From Succinivibrio dextrinosolvens (lineage in GTDB: Bacteria > Pseudomonadota > Gammaproteobacteria > Enterobacterales > Succinivibrionaceae), in the NCBI RefSeq assembly GCF_011065405.1, contig NZ_CP047056.1, positions 124,001-188,000 of the forward strand: a stretch of 64,000 nucleotides of DNA. Reading direction: 5' to 3'. This document shows, piece by piece, positions 53,048 through 61,529 of the stretch (positions are counted from its first letter, which is position 1; every line of letters begins with the position of its first letter). Both the position numbers and the translations under genes were made by a program. The notes beneath the pieces were generated by a model that worked only from the letters and a program-made list of their open reading frames with translations, ran no database searches and was not told the origin of the DNA.

Positions 53048-53485
53048 TATATATATCCTGTATCTATAAAATTATGTAAATATTATAGGAGTAAGTTCTA
53101 TATGTAGTGAGTAAAGAAAGTACTGTTATGAGAACTCGCCTACAAAGATATTATTGAAAAATGATTTGATTCGATTCTAAAAAATGTTTACGAAAGAAAT
53201 ACGATGACAACCATATTATACTTGCGAATGTTTTTTGTAAAATTTTTTGTTAAAATACACATCACTTAAAAATCAATAAGCTAAAGCGTAGTATAATCTG
53301 ACCAGTCTTTTTTAAGACAGTTTTGTAAAAGGTCAGAATCGTTAGTAGTTAAGATTTTGCTCTGTGTCGTGTTTTCTGCATGAAACACAGATATAAAGGA
53401 TTACGTAAATAAACTGGCACTGTACCGTAAATTCAGGATATCAGTGTTATAGTTTTTAATTTTAGTTAGTTAAGGTATAGGTAAT
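53048..53485 (+). promoter_or_regulatory. accD promoter and leader region
   Basis: 438 bp between the antiporter and accD. TATAAT at 53292-53297 is a likely -10, which gives an unusually long leader of about 180 bases. The leader can form a GTCTT/AAGAC hairpin near 53308-53323 followed by AGTTTTG, and a GTGTTTTC/GAAACAC stem near 53370-53390. These could attenuate accD. No small ORF with an SD is seen. Confidence 0.4.
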
Positions 53486-54454
53486 ATGAGTTGGCTTGAG
53501 AATCTTTTACACAAAGCAACTCCATCAATTATTGGTGGAACCAAACACGAGATCCCTGAAGGTGTTTGGACTAAATGTTCAGCTTGTGATCAGGTTTTAT
53601 ACAGAGCAGAGTTAGAGAGAAATCTGAACGTCTGCCCTAAGTGCGGTCATCATATGCATATCAAAGCCAGAGTTCGTCTGGATTCATTCCTGGATAAGGA
53701 TGGAAGAGAGGAGCTTGCAGAAGATCTTGAGCCAAAAGATATCCTAAAATTCAAGGATCTGAAAAAATACAAGGATAGATTTACAGCTGCCCAGAAAAAA
53801 TCTGGAGAAAAGGATGCTATTGTAGTTATCAAAGGTTCTTTAAAGGGACTTCCTGTAGTAGCCTGTGCTTTTGAATTTGATTTTATGGCCGGTTCCATGG
53901 GTTCTGTAGTCGGAGCTCGTTTCTGCGCTGCTGTTGAAGAGTGTCTTCGTTCTCACCGTGCTCTGATCTGTTTTGCCACCTCAGGCGGTGCCCGTATGCA
54001 GGAATCACTTTTCTCTCTGATGCAGATGGCTAAAACTTCAGCCGCCCTTGCAAAACTATCAAAGGCGCATCTTCCATTCATCAGTGTGTTAACCGATCCA
54101 ACCATGGGTGGTGTCAGTGCCTCTCTTGCAATGTTGGGTGATGTAAATATTGCTGAACCAAATGCCTTAATCGGCTTCGCTGGTCCTCGTGTTATTGAGC
54201 AGACCGTAAGAGAGAAGCTTCCTGAAGGTTTCCAGAGAGCTGAGTTCCTGGTTGAAAAGGGCGCTATTGATATGATTGTTACCCGTGCTCATATGAGAGA
54301 TGAGGTTGCTGATCTGGTTGCTCTGCTTTTAGGCTCAAATAATCCTGATACTCCATTAATTGAAGTTAAGACTGCAGCTAAACACCGTAAAAAGGCTCAG
54401 AAGACTCAGTCTGTAGAAGCTCAGGTAGTTGAATCTTCAGACGTTAAGATTTAG
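53486..54454 (+). CDS. accD: Acetyl-CoA carboxylase carboxyltransferase beta subunit
   Basis: A 322-residue subunit that, with AccA, moves the carboxyl group from biotin to acetyl-CoA in fatty acid synthesis. The N-terminal zinc ribbon [30 protein letters not shown] has four Cys. The carboxyltransferase core is [56 protein letters not shown] and [36 protein letters not shown]. It heads the conserved accD-folC-dedD order. The C-terminal 40 residues are variable. Confidence 0.97.
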   Translation: MSWLENLLHKATPSIIGGTKHEIPEGVWTKCSACDQVLYRAELERNLNVCPKCGHHMHIKARVRLDSFLDKDGREELAEDLEPKDILKFKDLKKYKDRFTAAQKKSGEKDAIVVIKGSLKGLPVVACAFEFDFMAGSMGSVVGARFCAAVEECLRSHRALICFATSGGARMQESLFSLMQMAKTSAALAKLSKAHLPFISVLTDPTMGGVSASLAMLGDVNIAEPNALIGFAGPRVIEQTVREKLPEGFQRAEFLVEKGAIDMIVTRAHMRDEVADLVALLLGSNNPDTPLIEVKTAAKHRKKAQKTQSVEAQVVESSDVKI

Positions 54455-54460
54455 GACATT

Positions 54461-54486
54461 ATTCTCTGCTTAGGCAGAGAATTTTG
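54461..54486 (+). terminator. Hairpin terminator or attenuator between accD and folC
   Basis: ATTCTCTGC (54461-54469) and GCAGAGAAT (54474-54482) form a perfect 9-bp stem with a TTAG loop, followed by TTTG. The short T tract suggests partial readthrough into folC, whose ATG is at 54497. Confidence 0.7.
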
Positions 54487-54496
54487 TTAGATTAGG

Positions 54497-55804
54497 ATGA
54501 ATAATAAAAATAACAGCGAAAAGCCTGGCTCTCTTTCAGCCTGGCTTGATTATATTGAAGGCCTGAATCCAACTAAAATGGAACTGGGCCTTTCTCGTGT
54601 TAAGGAAGTCATTTCCAGACTTTCTCTGTCTTCTCTTGAGAAAGCTCTTAAAATTGAAATCGCAGGTACAAACGGTAAAGGATCTACTGCAGCTTTAATC
54701 TCCTCAGCTTTATCTTTCAGCGGAATTTGTACCGGTCTTTATACTTCTCCTCACTTAATGAAGTTCAATGAACGAATCATGATTGACGGAAAGCCTGTCA
54801 GCGATGAACTTTTATGTGAAGCTTTTTCGTTAGTATATGACAATGCTAAGGATGTTCCGTTAACCTATTTTGAGTTCACAACCCTGGCTGGTTTTGTATG
54901 CTTTGACAGAGCAGGAGTGAAAGTTGCCGTTTTAGAAATAGGTCTTGGCGGACGACTTGACGCGGTTAATTCACTTGATGCCGATATCTGTGTCATTACC
55001 TCAATCGGTCTTGACCACACCCACATACTCGGAGACACTCTTGAGAAGATTGCCACAGAGAAAGCAGGTATTATCAAGGAAAATTCACAGGTAGTTGTGG
55101 GCAGAATGAAAAATGAACCGCTGTACAGAATTTCTCAGATCTGTAAGGAAAATAATGCCTCTTTAATGGTTGAAGGTGTTGATTTTTATGGAATATCAGG
55201 TTCAAAATTCAAGTATGTTCAGAAAGGGAGTTCAATTGTTTCATCCTTTGAATATCCAATGCCGAAGATTCCTCTGATCTGTGCTCCTGCAGCTTTAAAG
55301 GTTATTCATCTGCTTTTGGAAAAAGGCTTTAAAATCTCTACTACTTCAATAAGCAAGGCGATGAATGAAGTCTCTCTGCCGGGTAGAATGCAGTGCGTTC
55401 ACCGTTCGCCTGCTGTCTATCTGGATGTTGCTCACAATCCTCCAGCAGCAGCCCATCTGAAAGATGTTTTAGACATAAAGCCAAAGCTTGGCAGACGCTC
55501 TGCGGTTATTGGAATGCTCAAAGATAAGGATATTGAATCAGTTCTTAAGATTCTAAAATCTTCCTTTGACTCGTTCTATGTTGCATCTCTGCCAACAGAA
55601 CGAGGCGAAAAGGCTCAAAGACTGTATAATGCTCTTATAGCAGACGGAATTGACAGGGCTCTGGTAAAATCTTATTCAGCAGTTGAAGATGCTTTAAGAG
55701 AAAGCCTTGAAAAAACAGATGTAAAAGACGAGATTTATGTAATCGGTTCCTTTGTGACAGTAACAGAGGCGGTAAAAGCTTTAAAAACTATAGAGATTGG
55801 ATAA
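54497..55804 (+). CDS. folC: Dihydrofolate/folylpolyglutamate synthase
   Basis: A 435-residue Mur-ligase-type enzyme that adds Glu to dihydropteroate and to folates. P-loop AGTNGKGSTAALISSAL, then YTSPHLMKFNERIMIDGKPV, VLEIGLGGRLDAVN, ITSIGLDHTHILGDTLEKIATEKAGIIKE and YLDVAHNPPAAAHL are the standard blocks. Cytosolic. In the E. coli order it sits between accD and dedD, as here. Confidence 0.97.
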   Translation: MNNKNNSEKPGSLSAWLDYIEGLNPTKMELGLSRVKEVISRLSLSSLEKALKIEIAGTNGKGSTAALISSALSFSGICTGLYTSPHLMKFNERIMIDGKPVSDELLCEAFSLVYDNAKDVPLTYFEFTTLAGFVCFDRAGVKVAVLEIGLGGRLDAVNSLDADICVITSIGLDHTHILGDTLEKIATEKAGIIKENSQVVVGRMKNEPLYRISQICKENNASLMVEGVDFYGISGSKFKYVQKGSSIVSSFEYPMPKIPLICAPAALKVIHLLLEKGFKISTTSISKAMNEVSLPGRMQCVHRSPAVYLDVAHNPPAAAHLKDVLDIKPKLGRRSAVIGMLKDKDIESVLKILKSSFDSFYVASLPTERGEKAQRLYNALIADGIDRALVKSYSAVEDALRESLEKTDVKDEIYVIGSFVTVTEAVKALKTIEIG

Positions 55805-55810
55805 ATAAAA

Positions 55811-56614
55811 ATGACTGACAATAAAGAAACAAACAAAAAAGAAGAAAAGACTCTTTCCAAAAGTTTAAGAAACAGAATTGTAGGCTTTTTGGTTTTATTA
55901 TCAGTTATTCTGATTTTCATGCCTTTTTTAATGAAGGATGATGTGGTTGCCAAAAAGAATGCAGATGCAATTGCCATTACTCCTGAGGGCGCAGTAACCG
56001 ATAATAACGGTCAGCTTGTATCAGCCGGTGAACACGATTACTCAGATCTGCTTGATCCTATTGATGACTCTGTTGCAAAAACTCAGGTACAGCCAAAGGC
56101 TGATTCTCCTTTTGATGCTTTAAAGAGCAGTAAAACTGACAATACCAGTGGAGTTGCATCAGCTGATATTCCTGATGACAGTATGTTTGCTTCTTCAGAA
56201 CTTGAGGTAGCTACTCCAATGAGTGCCTCATCTAATGTAACACTGCCAAGTGTTTCAAATCAGAGCACAAAGAGCGAAACCTTAAAATCAACCCATGCAA
56301 ATGTTCCAGCTGCTACTCCTAACGTAAAAACTCCAAAGGAAAAGGCTCCAGCTCAGAAGAGTGATTCAAATGCCTTAGCTTCAGGCAATTATGCTGCTCA
56401 GGTTGGTGTATTCTCAAAGAAAACAGGAGCTCAGCAGGTTATAAATCAGCTTAAGAGTGCAGGCTTTAATCCTGTAACACAGAACGTGAATATCAATGGC
56501 AAGCCACTGATTAAGGTTTATGCTGGAACTTCCAAGAACAGAGCTGCTGTGCAGGGAATCTGTCAGAGGGTTCAGGCCAAGACCAGTATTAAATGTATGG
56601 TCCAGACTTTATAG
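55811..56614 (+). CDS. dedD: SPOR-domain cell-division protein DedD
   Basis: A 267-residue inner-membrane protein. A cytoplasmic basic N-terminus and one helix (IVGFLVLLSVILIFMPFLM at about 24-42) are followed by a long, Ser/Thr/Pro-rich periplasmic linker. The C-terminal SPOR domain (YAAQVGVFSKKTGAQQVINQLKSAGFNP...KPLIKVYAGTSKNRAAVQGICQRVQ) binds denuded septal peptidoglycan. The position after folC confirms DedD. cvpA and purF, which follow in E. coli, are replaced here by nif3 and folE. Confidence 0.93.
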   Translation: MTDNKETNKKEEKTLSKSLRNRIVGFLVLLSVILIFMPFLMKDDVVAKKNADAIAITPEGAVTDNNGQLVSAGEHDYSDLLDPIDDSVAKTQVQPKADSPFDALKSSKTDNTSGVASADIPDDSMFASSELEVATPMSASSNVTLPSVSNQSTKSETLKSTHANVPAATPNVKTPKEKAPAQKSDSNALASGNYAAQVGVFSKKTGAQQVINQLKSAGFNPVTQNVNINGKPLIKVYAGTSKNRAAVQGICQRVQAKTSIKCMVQTL

Positions 56615-56629
56615 TCGTAAGGTGAACAT

Positions 56630-57421
56630 ATGCATATAGATGAACTGATAGCTTATCTTCATTCCTATCTTGACGTAGGTTCTTTTTCTGATGCCTCTCT
56701 TAATGGTATGCAGATTGAAGGTTTTAAAAACTGTACCAAAATCGCAACAGCGGTTACAGCTTCTCTTGAGGCAATTGATGCCGCTATTGAGGAAGGAGCA
56801 GATACGCTTTTAGTTCATCACGGTCTGCTATGGAAAGGGCAGATGTCACCAATCAGAGGAACACTAAAGGAAAGATATTCAGCCATTTTAGAATCCAACA
56901 TCAATCTTCTGGCTTATCATCTTCCTCTTGATGCCAATAGGGAAGTCGGCAACAACAGCTATCTGTGCAGTCTTCTGGATCTGAAAAATACTGATTATGT
57001 CAGTGCAGGTGATCCGACCTCTATTGCTATGAAAGGAAATTTTGAAAGTAAAAAATCCATCAGTGAAATTGCCTCTGTTCTCGCTGATTCGCTACAGTGC
57101 CGTGTTCAGGTTCTGGGTAACTGTGATAGGAACGCTCTTATATCAGATGTAACTGTTTGTTCTGGTTCCGGTTCATTTCTGATTGATTCAAACTATGTAC
57201 CGAAGTTTGAGGCTCTGATTACCGGAGATGTAAACGAGCAGACATACCACATGGCCAAGGAAACCGGTACTCCTGTTTTTGTATTGGGGCATGACGCCTC
57301 TGAACAGGGCGGTATCAAACTTTTAGGTGATCATATTGCCCGCAGGTTTGATATAGAACATATACATCTGCATTTTAATGTCGAAAACGAAGTTGCTGTT
57401 TATGACTACTCAGATAAATAA
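56630..57421 (+). CDS. Nif3-like dinuclear metal hydrolase (YbgI type)
   Basis: A 263-residue Nif3/DUF34 protein. The metal ligands are in [12 protein letters not shown] (His-His) and [13 protein letters not shown] (Asp). The C-terminal pair is in [23 protein letters not shown] (His...Glu). E. coli YbgI is the closest. The family has been tied to GTP cyclohydrolase I type reactions by annotation only, and a metal-chaperone role has also been proposed. It overlaps folE by 20 bases, so the two are coupled and may share a pathway. Confidence 0.92.
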   Translation: MHIDELIAYLHSYLDVGSFSDASLNGMQIEGFKNCTKIATAVTASLEAIDAAIEEGADTLLVHHGLLWKGQMSPIRGTLKERYSAILESNINLLAYHLPLDANREVGNNSYLCSLLDLKNTDYVSAGDPTSIAMKGNFESKKSISEIASVLADSLQCRVQVLGNCDRNALISDVTVCSGSGSFLIDSNYVPKFEALITGDVNEQTYHMAKETGTPVFVLGHDASEQGGIKLLGDHIARRFDIEHIHLHFNVENEVAVYDYSDK

Positions 57422-58067
57422 TTCAGAACTGTCCCCTGAAGCTATATTAGTAAGAGATGCTTTAATCAGGCACGGACTGGAATCACCATGGCAGGACAAT
57501 GGTCTGACCTCTGAAGAGAAAAAGGATATCATCCGTTCTCATATGTCATCTATTATGACTACCTTAGGACTTGATCTTAACGATGATTCTCTGTCAGAAA
57601 CTCCATCCAGAGTTGCAAGAATGTTTGTGGATGAAGTATTCTCAGGCCTTGATTACAGAAATTTTCCAAAGGTGAGTGTATTTGAAAACAAGATGCATTT
57701 TGATGAAATGGTAAAGGTGTGCAATATTACCGTTACATCAACCTGCGAACATCATTTTGTGGTTATGGATGGGGTGGCAAAGGTTGCCTATATGCCTTCG
57801 GATAAAATCATCGGCTTATCCAAGGTTAACCGAATAGTTCAGTTCTTTGGACACCGTCCTCAGGTACAGGAAAGACTTACACAGCAGATAAAGGTAGCTC
57901 TTCAAACGCTGCTGGATACTAAAAATGTTGCGGTAACCATTACTGCTACCCATTACTGTGTAAAATCCAGAGGTGTTAAGGATCAGACTTCTGAAACCAC
58001 TACCACAGCCTTAGGCGGTCTTTTTAAGACCAACCCATCATCAAGACACGAGTTTTTAACTGACTAA
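57402..58067 (+). CDS. folE: GTP cyclohydrolase I
   Basis: A 221-residue enzyme from ATG 57402 that opens the GTP imidazole ring to make dihydroneopterin triphosphate, the first folate step. I prefer this start because it matches the E. coli N-terminus; another ATG lies at 57378. Zinc ligands are in TSTCEHHF and THYCVKSRG. Other blocks are [32 protein letters not shown] and [12 protein letters not shown]. It overlaps the nif3 gene by 20 bases. Together with folC upstream it gives two folate genes in this cluster. Confidence 0.96.
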   Translation: MTTQINNSELSPEAILVRDALIRHGLESPWQDNGLTSEEKKDIIRSHMSSIMTTLGLDLNDDSLSETPSRVARMFVDEVFSGLDYRNFPKVSVFENKMHFDEMVKVCNITVTSTCEHHFVVMDGVAKVAYMPSDKIIGLSKVNRIVQFFGHRPQVQERLTQQIKVALQTLLDTKNVAVTITATHYCVKSRGVKDQTSETTTTALGGLFKTNPSSRHEFLTD

Positions 58068-58079
58068 AAGAAGGTTCTT

Positions 58080-59129
58080 ATGAGAAATCCTGATTACAAG
58101 GTTGCTTTAATTGTTCCTGTTTACAACGAACATGAAACAGTTGAAACTTTTGTTAATACAGTTAATGAAAAATTAGCTCCAGAGCTTGAGCATATTGAAA
58201 TTGTATTTATTGACGACGGCTCTTCTGACAATACTGTAGAACTTATTGAAAAACTACAGGAAAATGATAAGAAAATAAGTTTGATCAGACTTTCAAGAAA
58301 TTTCGGCAAAGAAGCTGCAATGTCTGCAGCATTAGATCTTGTTCAGTCTGATGCCATTGTTCCTATTGATGTTGATCTTCAGGATCCTCCTGAGCTGGTA
58401 CTGGATTTTATACGAATCTGGCGAGATGAAGGCATCGATACAGTCTATGGTGTAAGAGAGGATCGCTCAAGTGACACTAGTACCAAGCGTGTTTCTTCAG
58501 AAGGCTTCTACTATGTCTTTAACAAGATGTCAGGAAAGGTTAAGATTCCTTCTAATGTTGGTGATTTCAGACTTATCGACCGAAAGATTATTGATATCTT
58601 AAAGACTCTTAAGGAGCGCAACCGTTTCATGAAGGCTCTTTACGCCTGGCCTGGCTTCAGTTCTAAAGGTGTTGGCTATACCAGACCTGAAAGAGTTGCT
58701 GGACAGACCAAGTGGAATTACTGGAAACTCTGGAACTTTGCCTTAGACGGAATTTTTGCTTTCTCATCTCTGCCATTAAAGGTCTGGTCCTATATAGGCG
58801 GATTTATCGGTCTGCTGTCCTTGATCTATATGACATGGAATATTCTGAAGACAATGATCTTTGGTAACCCAACCGCCGGTTATACCACCTTGATCTGCGT
58901 GATCCTGTTCCTAGGTGCAGTTCAGCTGATTTCAATCGGTATTTTGGGTGAATATGTTGGAAGATTATCTCAGGAAGTAAAAGGAAGACCTGTTTACGTG
59001 GCTCAGTCCATTACCGGACCTCTGGCTAAAAAGATTCCTCAGGGACTTTCTTCAACTGACGTCGGTATTTCCTACAATTCAGAGGCAAACTCTGCTAAGA
59101 AATTAACCGCTAAAAAAGAAAACGCATAG
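58080..59129 (+). CDS. Membrane glycosyltransferase of GtrB/DPM1 type
   Basis: A 349-residue family 2 glycosyltransferase that loads a sugar onto undecaprenyl phosphate. Nucleotide-sugar motif ALIVPVYNEHETVETFVNTV, DDGSSDNT, and the DXD in VPIDVDLQDPPELV are present, then the GWG-like GSTF region with RVAGQTKWNYWKLWNFALDGIFAFSSLPLKVWS. Two C-terminal helices follow (YIGGFIGLLSLIYMTWNIL and TLICVILFLGAVQLISIGIL). A GtrA-type flippase gene comes next, so the pair matches O-antigen glucosylation systems of the GtrAB type, although the third gene (gtr transferase) is not seen. ArnC-like function is an alternative. Confidence 0.9.
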   Translation: MRNPDYKVALIVPVYNEHETVETFVNTVNEKLAPELEHIEIVFIDDGSSDNTVELIEKLQENDKKISLIRLSRNFGKEAAMSAALDLVQSDAIVPIDVDLQDPPELVLDFIRIWRDEGIDTVYGVREDRSSDTSTKRVSSEGFYYVFNKMSGKVKIPSNVGDFRLIDRKIIDILKTLKERNRFMKALYAWPGFSSKGVGYTRPERVAGQTKWNYWKLWNFALDGIFAFSSLPLKVWSYIGGFIGLLSLIYMTWNILKTMIFGNPTAGYTTLICVILFLGAVQLISIGILGEYVGRLSQEVKGRPVYVAQSITGPLAKKIPQGLSSTDVGISYNSEANSAKKLTAKKENA

Positions 59130-59138
59130 TCTTACTGG

Positions 59139-59177
59139 TAACAGGGACTGTCTTCTTAACTGAATATGTCCCTGTTA
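59139..59177. repeat. Perfect 10-bp inverted repeat before gtrA
   Basis: TAACAGGGAC (59139-59148) is complementary to GTCCCTGTTA (59168-59177) with a 19-base loop. There is no T tract. A second hairpin, CCACTT with AAGTGG at 59209-59224, followed by ATTTTG, lies just before the GtrA start, so both may form an attenuator or a weak terminator within the pair. Confidence 0.6.
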
Positions 59178-59242
59178 TAGAATTAAACTTGCGCATAGCA
59201 CCGTGATTCCACTTCTCTAAGTGGATTTTGTTTGTTAACAGT

Positions 59243-59614
59243 ATGAATTCTAAAAAAAGTTTTTACGAGCTTATACGCTTTGTTATTGTTGGTGGAGCTG
59301 CAACTTTAGTTGATCTTGCTGTAACCACCATACTGGTATTTGCGACCACACTGCATGAGAATATTATTACCAGTGTAGCTTTTATTACTGCTTTCTGGGT
59401 GTCCTATTTCGGACATAAGAATTTTACCTTTAAGAAAAATGGCAGTGCTCTGTCATTTTTTATTCTGGCAGTTTCAACCCTTGTAATTCGTAATATCATT
59501 GTATGGGGACTGGTACTGTGTGATATTCGCGGTTTACCTGCGCTGATTACAGCTATGGTGGCAGTAACAGCAATTACCTATTTCGTTGCTAAATTCAAGA
59601 TTTTCAAAGGCTGA
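59243..59614 (+). CDS. GtrA-family membrane protein (lipid-linked sugar flippase)
   Basis: A 123-residue, four-helix protein from ATG 59243. TTG at 59228 is the longer alternative. The GtrA pattern is LIRFVIVGGAATLVDLAVTTILV at the start, then ITAFWVSYFGHKNFTFKKNGS, which holds the family's FxxN/WxFT-like motif, and YFVAKFKIF at the end. GtrA proteins are thought to flip undecaprenyl-phosphate-linked sugars. It lies 113 bases after the GtrB-like gene. Confidence 0.88.
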   Translation: MNSKKSFYELIRFVIVGGAATLVDLAVTTILVFATTLHENIITSVAFITAFWVSYFGHKNFTFKKNGSALSFFILAVSTLVIRNIIVWGLVLCDIRGLPALITAMVAVTAITYFVAKFKIFKG

Positions 59615-59629
59615 TTAAGAGGATTTTTT

Positions 59630-60415
59630 GTGCGCATTGCTTTAGGAATCGAATACGAGGGAAGTAATTACGCTGGATTTCAACGCCAGAGTACTTTAAA
59701 GACAGTACAGGGGGAGTTGGAAAGGGCTCTTTCAATTATTGCCGATGAGGAAATACAGCTGCAGTGTGCCGGCAGAACAGATGCAGGTGTTAATGCCACA
59801 GGTCAGGTGGTACATTTCGATGTTATAAAAGAGAGACCAGATCGCGGCTGGGTTATGGGAACCAATAACAATCTTCCCAATGATATAGCTGTAACCTGGG
59901 CAAAACATGTTGATGACTCTTTTCATGCCAGATTTTCTGCTAAAGCCAGACGTTATCGCTATATAATTCAGAATACGTTGTATAGACCTGGAATTCTAAG
60001 CAAGGGCGTTTCTGTATATCAGGGCGATTATGATATTGATCTGATGCAGGACGCTGCTGACTATATTTTAGGAGAGCACGATTTCAGTTCCTTCAGAGCC
60101 TCTGAGGATGAATCCCGTTCCTCAAACCGCTGTGTTCATTTCTGCAAGGTTTACAGATATGGACAATATATAGTATTTGATATTGCAGCCAATGCCTTTT
60201 TAATGCACATGGTGAGAAATATTGTGGGCTCTCTGTTAACAGTAGGCAATAAAACCAATTCAGTGCAGTGGTTCAGAGATATGTTCGATGCTAAGGACAG
60301 AAATCTTGCTGGGCCTACAGCAAAGCCTCACGGACTGTACCTTGTGGATGTAAGTTACCCAAATGAATTTAATTTACCTAAAAGACAGTGTATTGGTCCG
60401 ATCTGGATGCCATAG
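59630..60415 (+). CDS. truA: tRNA pseudouridine(38-40) synthase
   Basis: A 261-residue TruA from GTG 59630, preceded by AAGAGGA. The catalytic Asp is in [18 protein letters not shown]. The family start [37 protein letters not shown] and [17 protein letters not shown] are intact. It modifies the anticodon stem-loop of many tRNAs. truB (33260) is also in the window but not linked. Confidence 0.97.
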   Translation: MRIALGIEYEGSNYAGFQRQSTLKTVQGELERALSIIADEEIQLQCAGRTDAGVNATGQVVHFDVIKERPDRGWVMGTNNNLPNDIAVTWAKHVDDSFHARFSAKARRYRYIIQNTLYRPGILSKGVSVYQGDYDIDLMQDAADYILGEHDFSSFRASEDESRSSNRCVHFCKVYRYGQYIVFDIAANAFLMHMVRNIVGSLLTVGNKTNSVQWFRDMFDAKDRNLAGPTAKPHGLYLVDVSYPNEFNLPKRQCIGPIWMP

Positions 60416-60451
60416 CATGATACAATAAAGAAAAAATAATTAGGACACGTT

Positions 60452-61030
60452 ATGTTTAATATCCCAAATATTCTTACTTTAATCAGATTGGGCCTGATTC
60501 CAGTATTTATCATGCTGTTTTATATGCCTTCTGATATGTCAAATTTCTATGCTGCAATTGTTTTCGTAATTGCTGCTCTGACAGATCTGCTAGATGGCTA
60601 TCTGGCCCGAAAACTGAAGCTTACAACCAAGTTCGGAGCTTTTCTGGATCCGGTTGCAGATAAGATTATTGTATGTACAGCGCTGGTTCTGATTGTTGAG
60701 CATTACTCATTATATAGAGATGTTCTGTATCCTCATTTAGGTAAGTTCATCACTATTCCGGCGATGATTATCATTGCAAGAGAGATTACAGTGTCTGCTT
60801 TAAGAGAATGGATGGCTGAGCTGGGTAAAAGAGCAAATGTTGCAGTAAGCTGGATTGGCAAATGGAAAACCACTATTCAGCTGGTTGCTATTTCCGGGTT
60901 AATCTGGAGATACAACGAAGTTATGATCTATGCAGGTGTAGTTGCTCTGATTATTGCAACTGTTCTTACAATCTGGTCTATGCTTATTTATCTGAAGGCA
61001 GGATTTGTGTACATGAAGGAAGACAAATAG
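60452..61030 (+). CDS. pgsA: CDP-diacylglycerol-glycerol-3-phosphate 3-phosphatidyltransferase
   Basis: A 192-residue membrane enzyme that makes phosphatidylglycerol phosphate. The CDP-alcohol phosphotransferase motif D-G-x2-A-R-x8-G-x3-D-x3-D is seen in DLLDGYLARKLKLTTKFGAF followed by LDPVADK. N-terminal FNIPNILTLIRLGLIPVFIMLF is typical. In E. coli pgsA is preceded by uvrC, but here uvrC is 47 kb away. tRNA genes follow, as they often do downstream of pgsA in gammaproteobacteria. Confidence 0.96.
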   Translation: MFNIPNILTLIRLGLIPVFIMLFYMPSDMSNFYAAIVFVIAALTDLLDGYLARKLKLTTKFGAFLDPVADKIIVCTALVLIVEHYSLYRDVLYPHLGKFITIPAMIIIAREITVSALREWMAELGKRANVAVSWIGKWKTTIQLVAISGLIWRYNEVMIYAGVVALIIATVLTIWSMLIYLKAGFVYMKEDK

Positions 61031-61192
61031 AATTATCTGAAAATCCTGTTTAATAGATTAGACTATTTTTATAATACAAAAAGTAAAACAAATTCGATTT
61101 ATAAGGCTTTCTTTAGTAAAAACACTAAGTTATATTCAAAAAATATGAAAAATTAAGTAAAAAAAATACTTTATTTTTTCAAAAAAACTCCT

Positions 61193-61198
61193 TATAAT
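61193..61198 (+). promoter_or_regulatory. -10 of the tRNA-Ser promoter
   Basis: Perfect TATAAT, 17 bases before the first tRNA, preceded by T-rich sequence (TTATTTTTTC near 61171) in the -35 region, which is weak. No T-rich terminator is visible directly after the second tRNA. Confidence 0.6.
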
Positions 61199-61214
61199 GC
61201 ATTCCGTTTTCAAC

Positions 61215-61304
61215 GGATGGATGGCAGAGCGGTTGAATGCAACGGTCTTGAAAACCGTCGAGGGTTTACGCCCTCCGTGAGTTCGAATCTCACTCCATCC
61301 GCCA
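61215..61304 (+). tRNA. tRNA-Ser(UGA), copy 1
   Basis: A 90-nt class II tRNA. The acceptor stem is GGATGGA with TCCATCC and the 3' end GCCA is encoded. Anticodon TGA is at 61249-61251 in loop CTTGAAA with a 5-bp stem ACGGT/ACCGT. A long variable arm (CGAGGGTTTACGCCCTCCG) and the T loop GTTCGAATC follow. It reads UCA and related Ser codons. Confidence 0.96.
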
Positions 61305-61370
61305 CTTATAGAATAAGTTGGTTCTGAAACGATCTAATTGATCTTTGTGCGATAAGATCAACACTTCTGC

Positions 61371-61460
61371 GGATGGATGGCAGAGCGGTTGAATGCAACG
61401 GTCTTGAAAACCGTCGAGGGTTTACGCCCTCCGTGAGTTCGAATCTCACTCCATCCGCCA
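61371..61460 (+). tRNA. tRNA-Ser(UGA), copy 2
   Basis: Identical in all 90 bases to copy 1, with its TGA anticodon at 61405-61407. The 66-bp spacer (61305-61370) is unique and separates two equal copies in tandem, so they are probably one transcript from the promoter before copy 1. Confidence 0.96.
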
Positions 61461-61529
61461 CTTAATTCAAATCAATTCTTTCAAAAATTCCCTCAAATTT
61501 CATTTTAATCCCCAAGTTTTTCAAAAATT

